Shown one piece after another: positions 36,441 through 45,419 of a stretch of DNA of 64,000 bases. Location: contig NZ_OY780957.1 in NCBI RefSeq assembly GCF_963675985.1, forward strand, positions 1,387,501 through 1,451,500, in the 5' to 3' direction. This DNA is from an uncultured Roseibium sp. (GTDB taxonomy: Bacteria; Pseudomonadota; Alphaproteobacteria; Rhizobiales; Stappiaceae). Both the position numbers and the translations under genes were made by a program. The notes under the pieces were generated by a model that saw nothing but the letters and a program-made list of their open reading frames with translations, was not told the origin of the DNA and searched no databases. Every line of letters starts with the position of its first letter. The stretch's first letter is position 1.

Positions 36441-38126
36441 ATGCGAACGAAACCCGAAACGCTCCGCCCCCTCGTCAGCGCTGAAGCGCAGGCCTTTTAC
36501 GAAGCCGGACAGCAAGGCGATCTGCTGTTGCGGACATGCCTCGACTGCGGCGCGTTGCATCATTATCCGCGCGGCCACTGCCCGGCCTGCGGCAGCCGCA
36601 ACCTGGACTGGCGCAAGTCCGCCGGACAGGGACGGGTTTATTCCTTCACCGTCATGTCGGGTGGGCGCCGCGCTGTGGCACCGGCGATCATCGACCTGGA
36701 AGACGGATTGCGCATCAACAGCGTGGTACTCGACGCCGATGTGCACCGTCTGGAGATCGGTGACCCCGTTCAGGTCCGCTTCCAGCCGGACCCCGACGGG
36801 GCTCCACGGCTGGCCTTCACGACCCCGGCGGCCGAAGCCGCCCGCGCCTATTCCGCCGGCGCATTTGCCGCGGTGGATGCCGACCGCCAGGGGTTCGCTG
36901 CGGAACAGGCCCCCATTGACATCCGCACGGTCGCGGTGATCGGCGCCGGGAACATGGGGATCGGGATAGCGACCGCCTTTCTGAAGGCCGGTTTTCTGGT
37001 TCTGATGCTGGATCAGAACGGCGCGGCCTTCGATAGGGCCCGTGCCCGCATTGCCGAGACGTTCGACCGGGACATACAGCGCAAACGGATCGACCGGGCA
37101 CAGGCCGACACGTTTCTCGCGGCGCTGACCGTTTCCACCGACATGGCGCAGGTTGCCGAAGCGGATCTGGTGGTTGAGGCGGTATGGGAAGACCTGGCGT
37201 TGAAGAAGGAGGTCTTCGCCCTCATCGATGGTCTGGCTCGGCCCGGCGTCTGCTTGTGTTCGAATACGTCAACCCTGGACATCGACGAGATCGCGGCCGC
37301 GACGCGGCGCCCCGACAGGGTCGTGGGATTGCATTTTTTCAATCCTGCACATGTGATGAAGCTGCTGGAAGTCGTACGCGGCGCAAAAACCTCCGCGCAA
37401 ACCCTGGCCATGGCGACGCAGGTGGGTATGCGGCTGGGCAAGGTGCCGGTCGTCGTCGGCAATGCCCACGGTTTTGTCGGCAACCGCCTGATGATCGCCC
37501 GTGAACGGGAGGCCGCCAGGCTGCTGCTTGAAGGGGCCCTGCCTGACCAGGTCGACGCTGTCCTGACACGTTTCGGCATGCCGATGGGAACCTTCGAGAT
37601 GCAGGATATGGCGGGAGGGATCGAGCTGAGCTATCGCGCACGGCAGGCTGCGGGTGAAAAAAGCCCCGTCATCGACCGGCTGTTCGAGGCAGGACGGTTG
37701 GGGCAGAAAACCGGCAAGGGATATTATCGCTACGAGCAGGGCCGGAAGCGCCCGATCGTCGATCCCGAAGTGACGGCGATTATCGAGGAGGCCTCCGCTG
37801 CCGAAGGGATCACCCGCCGGTCGATTGCCGATGCCGAAATCGAGGACCGGCTGATCCTGCCGATGGTCAACGAAGGTGCCAAGCTGATCGAGACCGGCAT
37901 TGCCCGCCGTGCCAGCGATATCGACGTGGTCTGGCAGACGGGATTCGGCTGGCCCGAGTGGAAGGGGGGCCCGATGTACCACGCCGACCAGCTCGGAATA
38001 GCGCATGTAGCGGCGCGCCTGGCTGAACTGGAAGCGGCATTCGGCGAGCGCTTTGCGCCCGCAGCCCTGCTTGTGACGATGGCGTCGGCCGGTGCGGAAT
38101 TTACAAATGACGGGGAGGCGGCGTAA
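36441..38126 (+). CDS. DUF35 (Zn ribbon + OB fold) fused to 3-hydroxyacyl-CoA dehydrogenase
   Basis: A 561-residue fusion. Residues 1-130 are a DUF35 protein: a rubredoxin-like zinc ribbon (Cys33, Cys36, Cys47, Cys50) followed by an OB fold. Residues about 160-555 are a FadB/FadJ-type L-3-hydroxyacyl-CoA dehydrogenase: GAGNMG (168-173), active-site His in LHFFNPAHVMKLLEVV, and the C-terminal domain with GFGWPEWKGGP. DUF35 proteins normally are separate partners of thiolase-like enzymes. Fusion would tie dehydrogenation to C-C cleavage by the adjacent thiolase-like protein. Three bases separate it from that gene, and its stop overlaps the next start by one base. Confidence 0.9.
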   Translation: MRTKPETLRPLVSAEAQAFYEAGQQGDLLLRTCLDCGALHHYPRGHCPACGSRNLDWRKSAGQGRVYSFTVMSGGRRAVAPAIIDLEDGLRINSVVLDADVHRLEIGDPVQVRFQPDPDGAPRLAFTTPAAEAARAYSAGAFAAVDADRQGFAAEQAPIDIRTVAVIGAGNMGIGIATAFLKAGFLVLMLDQNGAAFDRARARIAETFDRDIQRKRIDRAQADTFLAALTVSTDMAQVAEADLVVEAVWEDLALKKEVFALIDGLARPGVCLCSNTSTLDIDEIAAATRRPDRVVGLHFFNPAHVMKLLEVVRGAKTSAQTLAMATQVGMRLGKVPVVVGNAHGFVGNRLMIAREREAARLLLEGALPDQVDAVLTRFGMPMGTFEMQDMAGGIELSYRARQAAGEKSPVIDRLFEAGRLGQKTGKGYYRYEQGRKRPIVDPEVTAIIEEASAAEGITRRSIADAEIEDRLILPMVNEGAKLIETGIARRASDIDVVWQTGFGWPEWKGGPMYHADQLGIAHVAARLAELEAAFGERFAPAALLVTMASAGAEFTNDGEAA

Positions 38127-39943
38127 TGGCGACCTATTCGGCACCGGTTGAGGATTATGTTTTCCTCCTGCACGATTTCGCGCGTGTTCACGACTACAGG
38201 GATCTTCCCGGCTTTGGCGACCTCGACCCCGAGTTCACGGCCACGCTCCTGCGCAGCCTGGGAGAGTTCCATGAAGAGGTGTTGCATCCGGTAAACCAGG
38301 CCGCGGACGCTGAAGGCGCACGGCTGGTGGACGGTCAGGTGCAAACGCCCGGACCATACAAGGACCTGGCGCGGCAGTATCGGGACGCAGGCTGGCTATC
38401 GGCGGGCGTGTCGGAAGAAATCGGCGGAGCCGGATTGCCGCCGGTCATCGGTGTGCCGATCAGCGAATTCGGTGTTGCCACGGCACAGTCGCTCCGCATG
38501 TATTTCTCGTTCTGCGCTCCGGCGGCCGAGATGCTGAATGCGTTCGGCAGCGACTGGATCAAGGCGCATGTCGTGCCGCATCTGGTCAGCGGCGAGTGGA
38601 CCGCGACAATGGCCATGACCGAAGCGCATTGCGGTACCGATCTGCGCCAGATCCGCACCCGGGCCGTGCCTCAGGCCGACGGCACCTACCGGATCACTGG
38701 AAGCAAGATGTTCATTTCCGGCGGCGACAACGATCTGGGCGAGAACATTATCCACATCGTGCTGGCCAAGGTGCCGGGCGAGGATGGCGCCCTGACAGGC
38801 GATCTGTCGACGGTCAATGTCTTCATGGTGCCCAAGCGCCGGATCGATCCGGAGTCGGGGGCTTTGGCCGAACCGAACAATGTCGGCGTGGGTTCGATCG
38901 AACACAAGATGGGACTGGGCGGCAACGCGACCTGCGTGATGAATTTCGACGGAGCCGTTGGCTATCGCATTGCCGCGCCGCACGGAACCGGAACGGCGGC
39001 GAACATGGCGGCGATGTTCTTCCTGATGACGTACGCACGGATCGGCGTGGCGCTGTCGGGCGTGGGCTATACGGAGATCGCGCAGCAGAATGCCGCCGCC
39101 TATGCGCGTGAGCGCCTGTCAGGCCGTGCGGCTGCGGGACCGGTCCATCCCCAGGACGCAGCCGATCCGATTGTCGTGCATCCCGATATCCGCCGGTTGC
39201 TGCTGGGCAGCAGGGCCTTTGCCGAGGGCGGGCGGGCGCTGGGCGTTAGGATGGCGTTGATGCAATCGCTGGCGAAACACAGCGGCGAGCCGGAGGAGCG
39301 CACCCGGCTGAATGACATTATGGACGTGCTGACCCCGGTGATGAAAGCCTATTTCACCGACAAGGGGTTTCAGTGCGCCAATGACTGTCTGCAGGTGCTG
39401 GGCGGTCACGGCTACATTGCCGATCACGGACTGGAACATTTCGTGCGCAATGCACGCGTGGGCCAGATCTACGAAGGCGCGAACGGGATTCAGGCGACCG
39501 ATCTCGTGCGGCGGAAGCTGCGCGCGCATCAGGGTCGGGCAAGGGCGGCGTTCTTTGCCGCGATCGATGATCTGATCGCCGGGCATGCGGACAATCCGGA
39601 GATGGAGGAGTTCGTCCTGCCGTTGAAACGGGCGCGGGCCGTGCTCGGTGAAACGCTCGACCGGGCCGCCGAGGCCGAAAAGGATGACGTCAACGCCGCT
39701 TTTGTGGCGGCTTACGATATCCTGACCATGTTCGGGATCGTTGCGATCGGCTGGACATGGGCGGAAATCGCCGGTCTGATCCTGGGTGGGCGGACCGAGC
39801 ATCTCACCGAGGCGGCCAGGAAGCGCAAGCTGGCGCTCGCCCGTCTGTGGATGACACGCGAGATGCCGCTTGTGCACGGGCTGGCCGCGCGTGCGCTGGA
39901 AGGGAGTGAGGCGCTTATGGCGCTGGACGCGGATCTGGTCTGA
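38126..39943 (+). CDS. Large acyl-CoA dehydrogenase (DmdC-like)
   Basis: A 605-residue flavoprotein of the large acyl-CoA dehydrogenase subgroup that includes DmdC. Substrate/FAD motif MTEAHCGTDL (179-188 region), GSKMFISGG, and the catalytic Glu in YEGANGIQATDL near residue 450. It forms the alpha-beta double bond of an acyl-CoA. It overlaps the fusion gene by 1 bp. No enoyl-CoA hydratase is in this operon; one at 44533-45360 is the nearest. Confidence 0.92.
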   Translation: MATYSAPVEDYVFLLHDFARVHDYRDLPGFGDLDPEFTATLLRSLGEFHEEVLHPVNQAADAEGARLVDGQVQTPGPYKDLARQYRDAGWLSAGVSEEIGGAGLPPVIGVPISEFGVATAQSLRMYFSFCAPAAEMLNAFGSDWIKAHVVPHLVSGEWTATMAMTEAHCGTDLRQIRTRAVPQADGTYRITGSKMFISGGDNDLGENIIHIVLAKVPGEDGALTGDLSTVNVFMVPKRRIDPESGALAEPNNVGVGSIEHKMGLGGNATCVMNFDGAVGYRIAAPHGTGTAANMAAMFFLMTYARIGVALSGVGYTEIAQQNAAAYARERLSGRAAAGPVHPQDAADPIVVHPDIRRLLLGSRAFAEGGRALGVRMALMQSLAKHSGEPEERTRLNDIMDVLTPVMKAYFTDKGFQCANDCLQVLGGHGYIADHGLEHFVRNARVGQIYEGANGIQATDLVRRKLRAHQGRARAAFFAAIDDLIAGHADNPEMEEFVLPLKRARAVLGETLDRAAEAEKDDVNAAFVAAYDILTMFGIVAIGWTWAEIAGLILGGRTEHLTEAARKRKLALARLWMTREMPLVHGLAARALEGSEALMALDADLV

Positions 39944-39961
39944 CCGTGGGCGCGCCGGCGT

Positions 39962-40390
39962 TTATTTCTGGTAGAGCGCCATCAACTGGGTGATGAAACG
40001 GTCTCGATCCTGCGGATCCAGGCGCGAAAGATAAGCGCGCTCGGCCTCCAGAATCGCCTGGTCGCAACGCTCCTGCACGTTCAATCCTTCTTCCGACCGC
40101 CGCACGATCATGTTGCGGCGGTTGCCATTCACGTGCTTCCGCTCGATCAGTCCTTTTCCTTCCAGCGCCAACAGATATTCGCTCATCGACTGTGCGGTCA
40201 TGTTCTGTTTGCGCGCCAGGTCCGCCGCGGTGCAGGGCTCGAACCGCTTGAGGGCACTCAGCACCGTATACTGGCCCGTGGTCAGGTTCTCGTCCCTGAG
40301 GGCGGCCTCCATGATGCCGTCGATCTTCTGATAATGACGGAAGAAATAGAAAAAGAGCCTGGGGCCGGCGGTCGGGGGTGTCCCTGTCAT
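39962..40390 (-). CDS. MarR-family transcriptional repressor
   Basis: A 142-residue winged-helix regulator: helix alpha-3/4 DLARKQNMTAQSMSEYLLAL, wing with HVNGNRRNMIVRRSEEG. Convergent with the acyl-CoA dehydrogenase and divergent from the hydroxycinnamate operon. MarR proteins of this setting (FerR/CouR/HcaR type) repress until an aryl-CoA ester binds. The perfect palindrome in the operon promoter (40666-40680) is the likely operator. Confidence 0.92.
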   Translation of the reverse strand: MTGTPPTAGPRLFFYFFRHYQKIDGIMEAALRDENLTTGQYTVLSALKRFEPCTAADLARKQNMTAQSMSEYLLALEGKGLIERKHVNGNRRNMIVRRSEEGLNVQERCDQAILEAERAYLSRLDPQDRDRFITQLMALYQK

Positions 40391-40659
40391 GTCGTGACCT
40401 TCTGTTTCACGGCCGAGCTTTCCGGTTTCTGACGCAGCCGGATCGCGCCTGGCTCGGGTTTATCCTTGTTTGCCTGAAGTGGTCGGAATGATCCCGGACA
40501 CGGGACATGTCACGAGTTTGCAAATTGTGCAACGTTGGAGCGAAAGATTTTTCGACGTTTCGCGTCCTGGTGGGTCCGCCGGCCTCCGACCATTCTAAAT
40601 CCCCGTTTTCTGCCGGAAAAGACCTCATTTCATTCTTTTACGATTTCCGATTTGCATGC

Positions 40660-40688
40660 TTGACAGTCAGGTAACCTGACAATAAATT
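40660..40688 (+). promoter_or_regulatory. Promoter with palindromic MarR-type operator in the spacer
   Basis: TTGACA (40660-40665), 17 bp, then TAAATT (40683-40688) form a good sigma-70 promoter. The spacer begins with the perfect palindrome GTCAGGTAACCTGAC (40666-40680), so a bound repressor would block RNA polymerase. It drives the operon starting at 40958, and the MarR gene is 276 bp away on the opposite strand. Confidence 0.75.
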
Positions 40689-40957
40689 CTGCCTGTGGGA
40701 ACGGCGATCCAGAATCGAAGCTGATCGCGGGAACGTCAAATCTGGGAGGAGCCAGTTAGCCCGACAGGGCCGTACCCGTTTCACCTCGATCAATTGGAGA
40801 ACCGGCATCCCCCTTTCGGGGGGGCGGCCGCGGATCCGCGAAATTGCACATTGCCGGGCAGGTTTTTGCGGACCTGCCGGAGAGGCCGCTCCGCGGAGGA
40901 AACAAGAGTGTCGCGCGCCGGCCCATCACAAGGCGCGACCAACGCAAGGGGAGAGCA
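40689..40957 (+). other. Long structured 5' leader of the hydroxycinnamate operon
   Basis: About 270 nt between the predicted -10 box and the binding-protein ATG. It contains hairpins, including CCCCC-TTTC-GGGGG around 40811-40825 and GGCAGGT/ACCTGCC around 40857-40878. A Shine-Dalgarno-like GGGAGGAG near 40743 has no start codon at the proper distance. I recognise no known riboswitch; it may act on mRNA stability. Confidence 0.4.
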
Positions 40958-42523
40958 ATGAGACATTGGTCGAGTAAATTTGGTGCAGCCGGCGCATTCA
41001 TGCTGTCGCTGCTCTGTACGCCGGTACTGGCGGGGCCTGAAGACGGCGTTCTGACCGTCGCGCTGGCGGGGCCGGTCGAGGCTGTCGATATCTACATGGG
41101 GCCGGGCCCCGAAGTCGCTATGACCGCCAACGCGGTTTTCAATCCGCTGGTCGCCTATGACACCAAGACGCGCAGCTATCAGGGTGTGATCGCAGAAAGC
41201 TGGAAGCGGGTCGACGACGAAACAATGGAATTCCATCTTCGTCCGGGTCTGGTTTTCCAGGACGGTTCGGCGCTGGATGCCGAAGATGTCGCCTACACCA
41301 TCAACTTCATCTCCAATCCCGAGACCCGCTTTCGTCTGAAGACGCGCTATGCGTCCTTTGCCGGGGCCAAGGTGGTCGATCCGCTGACGGTGCGTGTCAG
41401 CACCCGTGGACCTTTCCCGATGTTGATGGCGCGCATGATCGGGATTCCGATCTATCCTTCCGACAGCCACGCGGCGCTTGGAGCGGATTACGCCAATTGG
41501 GGGCGCGCGCCGATCGGGTCGGGCCCGTACCGGGTGGTCGGATTCGACGAGGCCACCGGGATCGTGATGGAGCGCTGGGACGAATATCAGCTGGGCCCGT
41601 TGCCGGATTTCAAGCGCATCGTGTTCCGTCCTGTAAAGGACCGCCAGACGCAGATGGCCGAAATGATGGCGGGCAACGTGGACGTCATTGTCGCGTCTTC
41701 GCCCGATCAGGTCGCCGCGCTTACCGCGCTGCCCGGGTTCCAGGCCACGGTGATCCCCGACATGCTGGTTCAGTATATGTATCTGGACGCAGCCGGCCGC
41801 TCCGGCATCGAAGCCTTCCAGGATCCGCGCGTGCGCCAGGCCGTGTTTCATGCCATCGACCGGGAAGCGATCCGCAAAAACATCATTTCGGGCGGGAAGG
41901 AAGCCGACGAACTGCTGCGTCTCTGCCTGCCCTACCAGATCGGCTGTCCCGAAGGGGGCGTGCCGCAGACCTACGATCCGGATCGTGCCCGCGCCCTCCT
42001 GACCGAAGCCGGTTATGGTGACGGCTTTGATCTGCAGGTTTCGACCTGGGGTCCGTCCCGGCCGATCGCCGAGGCTGTGGTCGGATATCTTCGCGCGGTC
42101 GGGATCCGCGCCAATGTGGATGCTCTGACCCTGGGGGCCTACCGCAAGAAGCAGGTTGAAGGCGGACTGCAGGCACTGGTGTCGAGCTATCCCTATGGCG
42201 GGTTGCCGGATACCGGGGTAGTGGTCGATTTCTTCTTCGGTTCGCCGGCGCGTGACTATTACGGCAACCCCAAGCTGGTGGAGTTGACCGCCGAAGCCAA
42301 TTCCATTCTCGACGAGGACAAACGGGCGGACCTGTTCCGCGAGACCCTCGACCTGGTCGAGAAGGATGCCTACATCCTGCCGATTTCAAGCGATCCGGCG
42401 GTGATCATTCACACCGATGCCGTCAGTGTCGATCCGTCGCCGCGCGGTGACGTGTTGTTCGCGCAGTTCAGCCTGTTCGAAACCTACGGCGACGTTCCGG
42501 CGATCCTGGGCTGGGCTCACTGA
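40958..42523 (+). CDS. Peptide/opine-type ABC substrate-binding protein
   Basis: A 521-residue periplasmic protein of the DppA/OppA family (SBP_bac_5). The signal peptide runs to about residue 25 (LCTPVLA). Family segments include MEFHLRPGLVFQDGSALDAEDVAYTI and the C-terminal YILPISSDPAVI. ATG 40958 follows AAGGGGAGAG; the frame extends upstream but without a ribosome-binding site. As first gene of an aromatic operon it probably binds an aromatic acid, conjugate or small oligomer rather than a peptide. Its permease and ATPase partners lie further down the operon. Confidence 0.92.
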   Translation: MRHWSSKFGAAGAFMLSLLCTPVLAGPEDGVLTVALAGPVEAVDIYMGPGPEVAMTANAVFNPLVAYDTKTRSYQGVIAESWKRVDDETMEFHLRPGLVFQDGSALDAEDVAYTINFISNPETRFRLKTRYASFAGAKVVDPLTVRVSTRGPFPMLMARMIGIPIYPSDSHAALGADYANWGRAPIGSGPYRVVGFDEATGIVMERWDEYQLGPLPDFKRIVFRPVKDRQTQMAEMMAGNVDVIVASSPDQVAALTALPGFQATVIPDMLVQYMYLDAAGRSGIEAFQDPRVRQAVFHAIDREAIRKNIISGGKEADELLRLCLPYQIGCPEGGVPQTYDPDRARALLTEAGYGDGFDLQVSTWGPSRPIAEAVVGYLRAVGIRANVDALTLGAYRKKQVEGGLQALVSSYPYGGLPDTGVVVDFFFGSPARDYYGNPKLVELTAEANSILDEDKRADLFRETLDLVEKDAYILPISSDPAVIIHTDAVSVDPSPRGDVLFAQFSLFETYGDVPAILGWAH

Positions 42524-42541
42524 CCTGCGGGTAAGAAACGC

Positions 42542-42560
42542 GGGCGCCGGACAGGCGCCC
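42542..42560 (+). other. Intercistronic hairpin after the DppA-type gene
   Basis: GGGCGCC (42542-42548) and GGCGCCC (42554-42560) form a perfect 7-bp stem with a 5-nt loop, 18 bp after the stop. CCGAGGC (42577-42583) and GCCTCGG (42601-42607) add a second stem. No U-run. It matches the hairpins after the other three binding-protein genes. Confidence 0.6.
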
Positions 42561-42652
42561 GCGCCAAGGACGTCCTCCGAGGCTGTCAGGCAAAAGAACT
42601 GCCTCGGTGGGTGAAGTACGCACGTTGGTGCGTGAAGATGATGAGAGACCCG

Positions 42653-44533
42653 ATGACCTCTTCCGACACATCCTTCATCCCGGTGCCCTTCATCGAAAGG
42701 AGCATTGATATCGAAACGCGCGATAACGGGGTGTTGATCGTCAGGAACGCGACGCCCCTGCGTCCGCTTGAAGCGCATCTGCCTGCCTTGTTCCGCCGGG
42801 CCGCGGATCGCAATCCGGACAGGACATGGCTGGCCAAACGGCCGGCGCCGGACGCGGACTGGCGCCGCGTGAGCTACGCCCAGGCACGCCGGGCCATCGA
42901 TGGCGCGACGGAGGCGCTTCTGGAACTGAACGCTGCCGGTCGGCCGTTGATGATCCTCAGCGGCAACTCCATCGAACATGGGCTGCTCGGCATGGCGGCG
43001 ATGCAGGCGCGGATGCCGGTGGCGCCGATCGCCCCGCCCTATTCGCTACGCAGCAAGGATTTCGCCAAGCTGCGGGGGATCATAGACCTGCTGGAACCGG
43101 CGGCCGTCTTCGTGCAGGACCTGAAACAGTTTGAGAAGGCCGTACGGGTTTTCGATCTGAGCAAGGTTGCCGTGATCTGCGCGGAAGGCGCGGTCGATGG
43201 AATCGATGCGATGTTGTTCGAAGAAATGGCCGAACGCCAACCGACCCGGGCGGTGGAGGAATCCATCGCGCAAATCACGCACGATACGGTCGGAAAGTAC
43301 ATGTTCACCTCGGGTTCGACCAACGAATCCAAGGCGGTGATCACCACGCAGCGCATGCTGTGCGCGAATATCGCGATGAGCGATCAGGCAATCGATCTGG
43401 AACTCGATAATCCGCCGCACTGCACCGTGGACTGGTTGCCGTGGCACCACGTAATGGGCGGAAATTCGGTGTTCGGGATGACCCTGGTCAAGGGGGGCAC
43501 GCTCTATATCGATGACGGCAAGCCGATACCGGACGCCTTTGGCGAAACCCTTCGAAACCTGCGGGAAATCTCGACCTCGCGCTTTGCCAACGTCCCTTCG
43601 GGGTTCGGCATGCTTGCCGAGGCGATGGAAAAGGACGAGGCGCTTGCCAGGACTTTTTTCAGGGACCTGATCTTTATCGGCTACGGCGGTTCCCGGCTTG
43701 CCGACGATACCTATGACCGCATTCAGGCGCTGTCGGTCAAGTATACGGGGCACCGTATCTCGTTTCTGTCCGGCTTCGGTGCGACCGAAACCGGTCCGTC
43801 GGCAATGTATGTCTTCTGGACCACCGACAGAACCGGGCTGATCGGTCTGCCGCTGCCTGGCTGTGAGGTAAAACTCCTTCCGTTGGACGCCGAACGCTAC
43901 GAGGTCCGCGTGCGCAGTCCGGGAATTACGCCCGGTTACCTCAAGCGTCCGGATCTGACGGAAGCGGCCTTCGACGAGGAAGGCTTCTTCAAGATGGGCG
44001 ATGCGGCTGTGTTCGTCGACCGGAACCGCCCCGAGGAAGGGTTCCAGTTCGCCGGCCGTGTCAGCGAGGAGTTCAAACTGCAATCCGGAACTTTCGTGCG
44101 GGTTGGAGCGCTTCGGGTCAAGGCCGTCGACGCAATGGCTCCGCTGGCGGTCGATGCCGTGGTGACGGGGCAGGACCAGTCCTTTGTCGGTCTCCTGGTC
44201 TGGCCGAACATCCAGGCCTGCCGCCAGTTCCTGGGGGACCGGGACAGCAGCGTTTCCGACCTGTTGAAATCTCCCCGTTTGCGTGCGGCTTTCGCTGAGA
44301 AAATCGCGGCCTACAACGACCGGAACCCAGGGAACAGCACCCGCGTCGAGCGCGTGATCCTGATGGCCGATCCCCTGTCCATGGACGCGGGAGAAATGAC
44401 CGACAAGGGATATGTCAACCAGCGCAAGGCACTGGAGACACGGCGCGATGCCGTCGAAACCATCTATCGGAATCCGCCCTCTGCAGAGGTCATCGTTCCG
44501 TCTCTCGAATCTCTGCCAGCAAGGGCGATCTGA
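42653..44533 (+). CDS. Feruloyl-CoA synthase-like AMP-forming ligase
   Basis: A 626-residue adenylate-forming enzyme. The phosphate loop is MFTSGSTNESKAV, with SFLSGFGATETGPSA (A5) and FKMGDAAVF (A7) further on. The N-terminal half, with its LEAHLPALFRRAADRNPDRTW segment, resembles feruloyl-CoA synthases. It would activate a hydroxycinnamate to its CoA ester using ATP. Start ATG 42653 is chosen; in-frame alternatives are GTG 42611 and ATG 42638/42641. It overlaps the crotonase start by one base. Confidence 0.85.
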   Translation: MTSSDTSFIPVPFIERSIDIETRDNGVLIVRNATPLRPLEAHLPALFRRAADRNPDRTWLAKRPAPDADWRRVSYAQARRAIDGATEALLELNAAGRPLMILSGNSIEHGLLGMAAMQARMPVAPIAPPYSLRSKDFAKLRGIIDLLEPAAVFVQDLKQFEKAVRVFDLSKVAVICAEGAVDGIDAMLFEEMAERQPTRAVEESIAQITHDTVGKYMFTSGSTNESKAVITTQRMLCANIAMSDQAIDLELDNPPHCTVDWLPWHHVMGGNSVFGMTLVKGGTLYIDDGKPIPDAFGETLRNLREISTSRFANVPSGFGMLAEAMEKDEALARTFFRDLIFIGYGGSRLADDTYDRIQALSVKYTGHRISFLSGFGATETGPSAMYVFWTTDRTGLIGLPLPGCEVKLLPLDAERYEVRVRSPGITPGYLKRPDLTEAAFDEEGFFKMGDAAVFVDRNRPEEGFQFAGRVSEEFKLQSGTFVRVGALRVKAVDAMAPLAVDAVVTGQDQSFVGLLVWPNIQACRQFLGDRDSSVSDLLKSPRLRAAFAEKIAAYNDRNPGNSTRVERVILMADPLSMDAGEMTDKGYVNQRKALETRRDAVETIYRNPPSAEVIVPSLESLPARAI

Positions 44534-45360
44534 TGAACAAGGACTACGAGGTCATTTCGACCGAATTTCGCGACGAGGTGGCGTACCTGAAGCTGGACCG
44601 GACATCCAAGCGCAACGCCATCAATGACCGGATGATCGAAGAGCTCGGGATCTTCTTCGATACGCTTCCTGAAGCGATCCGTGTCGTCATCCTGCATGCG
44701 GACGGCGAGCATTTCTGCGCCGGTCTGGATCTGATCGAGCGCATCCAGAACCGTTCGCCCGATCCGTTGGGCGGCATCAAGCGGTCACGGGCCTGGTACA
44801 GCGTGTTCGACCGCATGGAGCACGGCAATGTTCCGGTGATCAGCGTGCTGAAGGGCGGCGTCATCGGCGGCGGGCTGGAACTCGCGTCGGCGAGCCACGT
44901 GCGGATCTGCGAGGCCTCGACCTATTTCCAGCTGCCCGAGGGTCAGCGCGGCATATTCGTCGGCGGTGGCGCATCGGTACGTGTGCCGCAGATCATCGGC
45001 GCTGGGCGCGTGACCGAAATGATGCTGACCGGACGCCGCTACGCTGCCGAGGAAGGCTGTGCGATGGGGCTGGGGCACTACCTCGTGCCGGACGGGGCGG
45101 GCATGGCCAAGGCCGAGGAACTGGCTGCGTCGATTACCGGCAATTCGGTCGTGTCGAATTTTGCGATCATCAACGGCGTTTCTCACATTTCCCAGATGGG
45201 ACCGAACGGAGGCTATTTCGCCGAATCCGTGCTGGCGTCGATGACGGCCCGGTCGGGGGATTCCAAGGAACGTATCAGTGAGTTTTTCGATCAGCGTCGC
45301 CGCACACGCGACGAACGCAACGGCGATCAGGATGACCGTTCCGCGACCGGTGGCGAATGA
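44533..45360 (+). CDS. Enoyl-CoA hydratase/lyase (crotonase family)
   Basis: A 275-residue crotonase. The oxyanion-hole segments HFCAGLDL and GGVIGGGLELA, and the Glu in LPEGQRGIFVGGG, fit active enzymes. After the aryl-CoA ligase it would hydrate the side-chain double bond and, if of hydratase-lyase type, release an aromatic aldehyde and acetyl-CoA. The C-terminus is unusually charged (RRRTRDERNGDQDDR). No aldehyde dehydrogenase is in the operon. Confidence 0.88.
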   Translation: MNKDYEVISTEFRDEVAYLKLDRTSKRNAINDRMIEELGIFFDTLPEAIRVVILHADGEHFCAGLDLIERIQNRSPDPLGGIKRSRAWYSVFDRMEHGNVPVISVLKGGVIGGGLELASASHVRICEASTYFQLPEGQRGIFVGGGASVRVPQIIGAGRVTEMMLTGRRYAAEEGCAMGLGHYLVPDGAGMAKAEELAASITGNSVVSNFAIINGVSHISQMGPNGGYFAESVLASMTARSGDSKERISEFFDQRRRTRDERNGDQDDRSATGGE

Positions 45361-45419
45361 CACCGGACCGAACATGCATCGCGCGCCGGGCGGCGCCGGT
45401 TCCACAGAGGTAGGAAGAC

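Noticed and set aside
40541..40554. CGAAA-GATT-TTTCG dyad upstream of the MarR gene
   Set aside because: Short, about 150 bp from the MarR start and not repeated elsewhere; no support as an operator.
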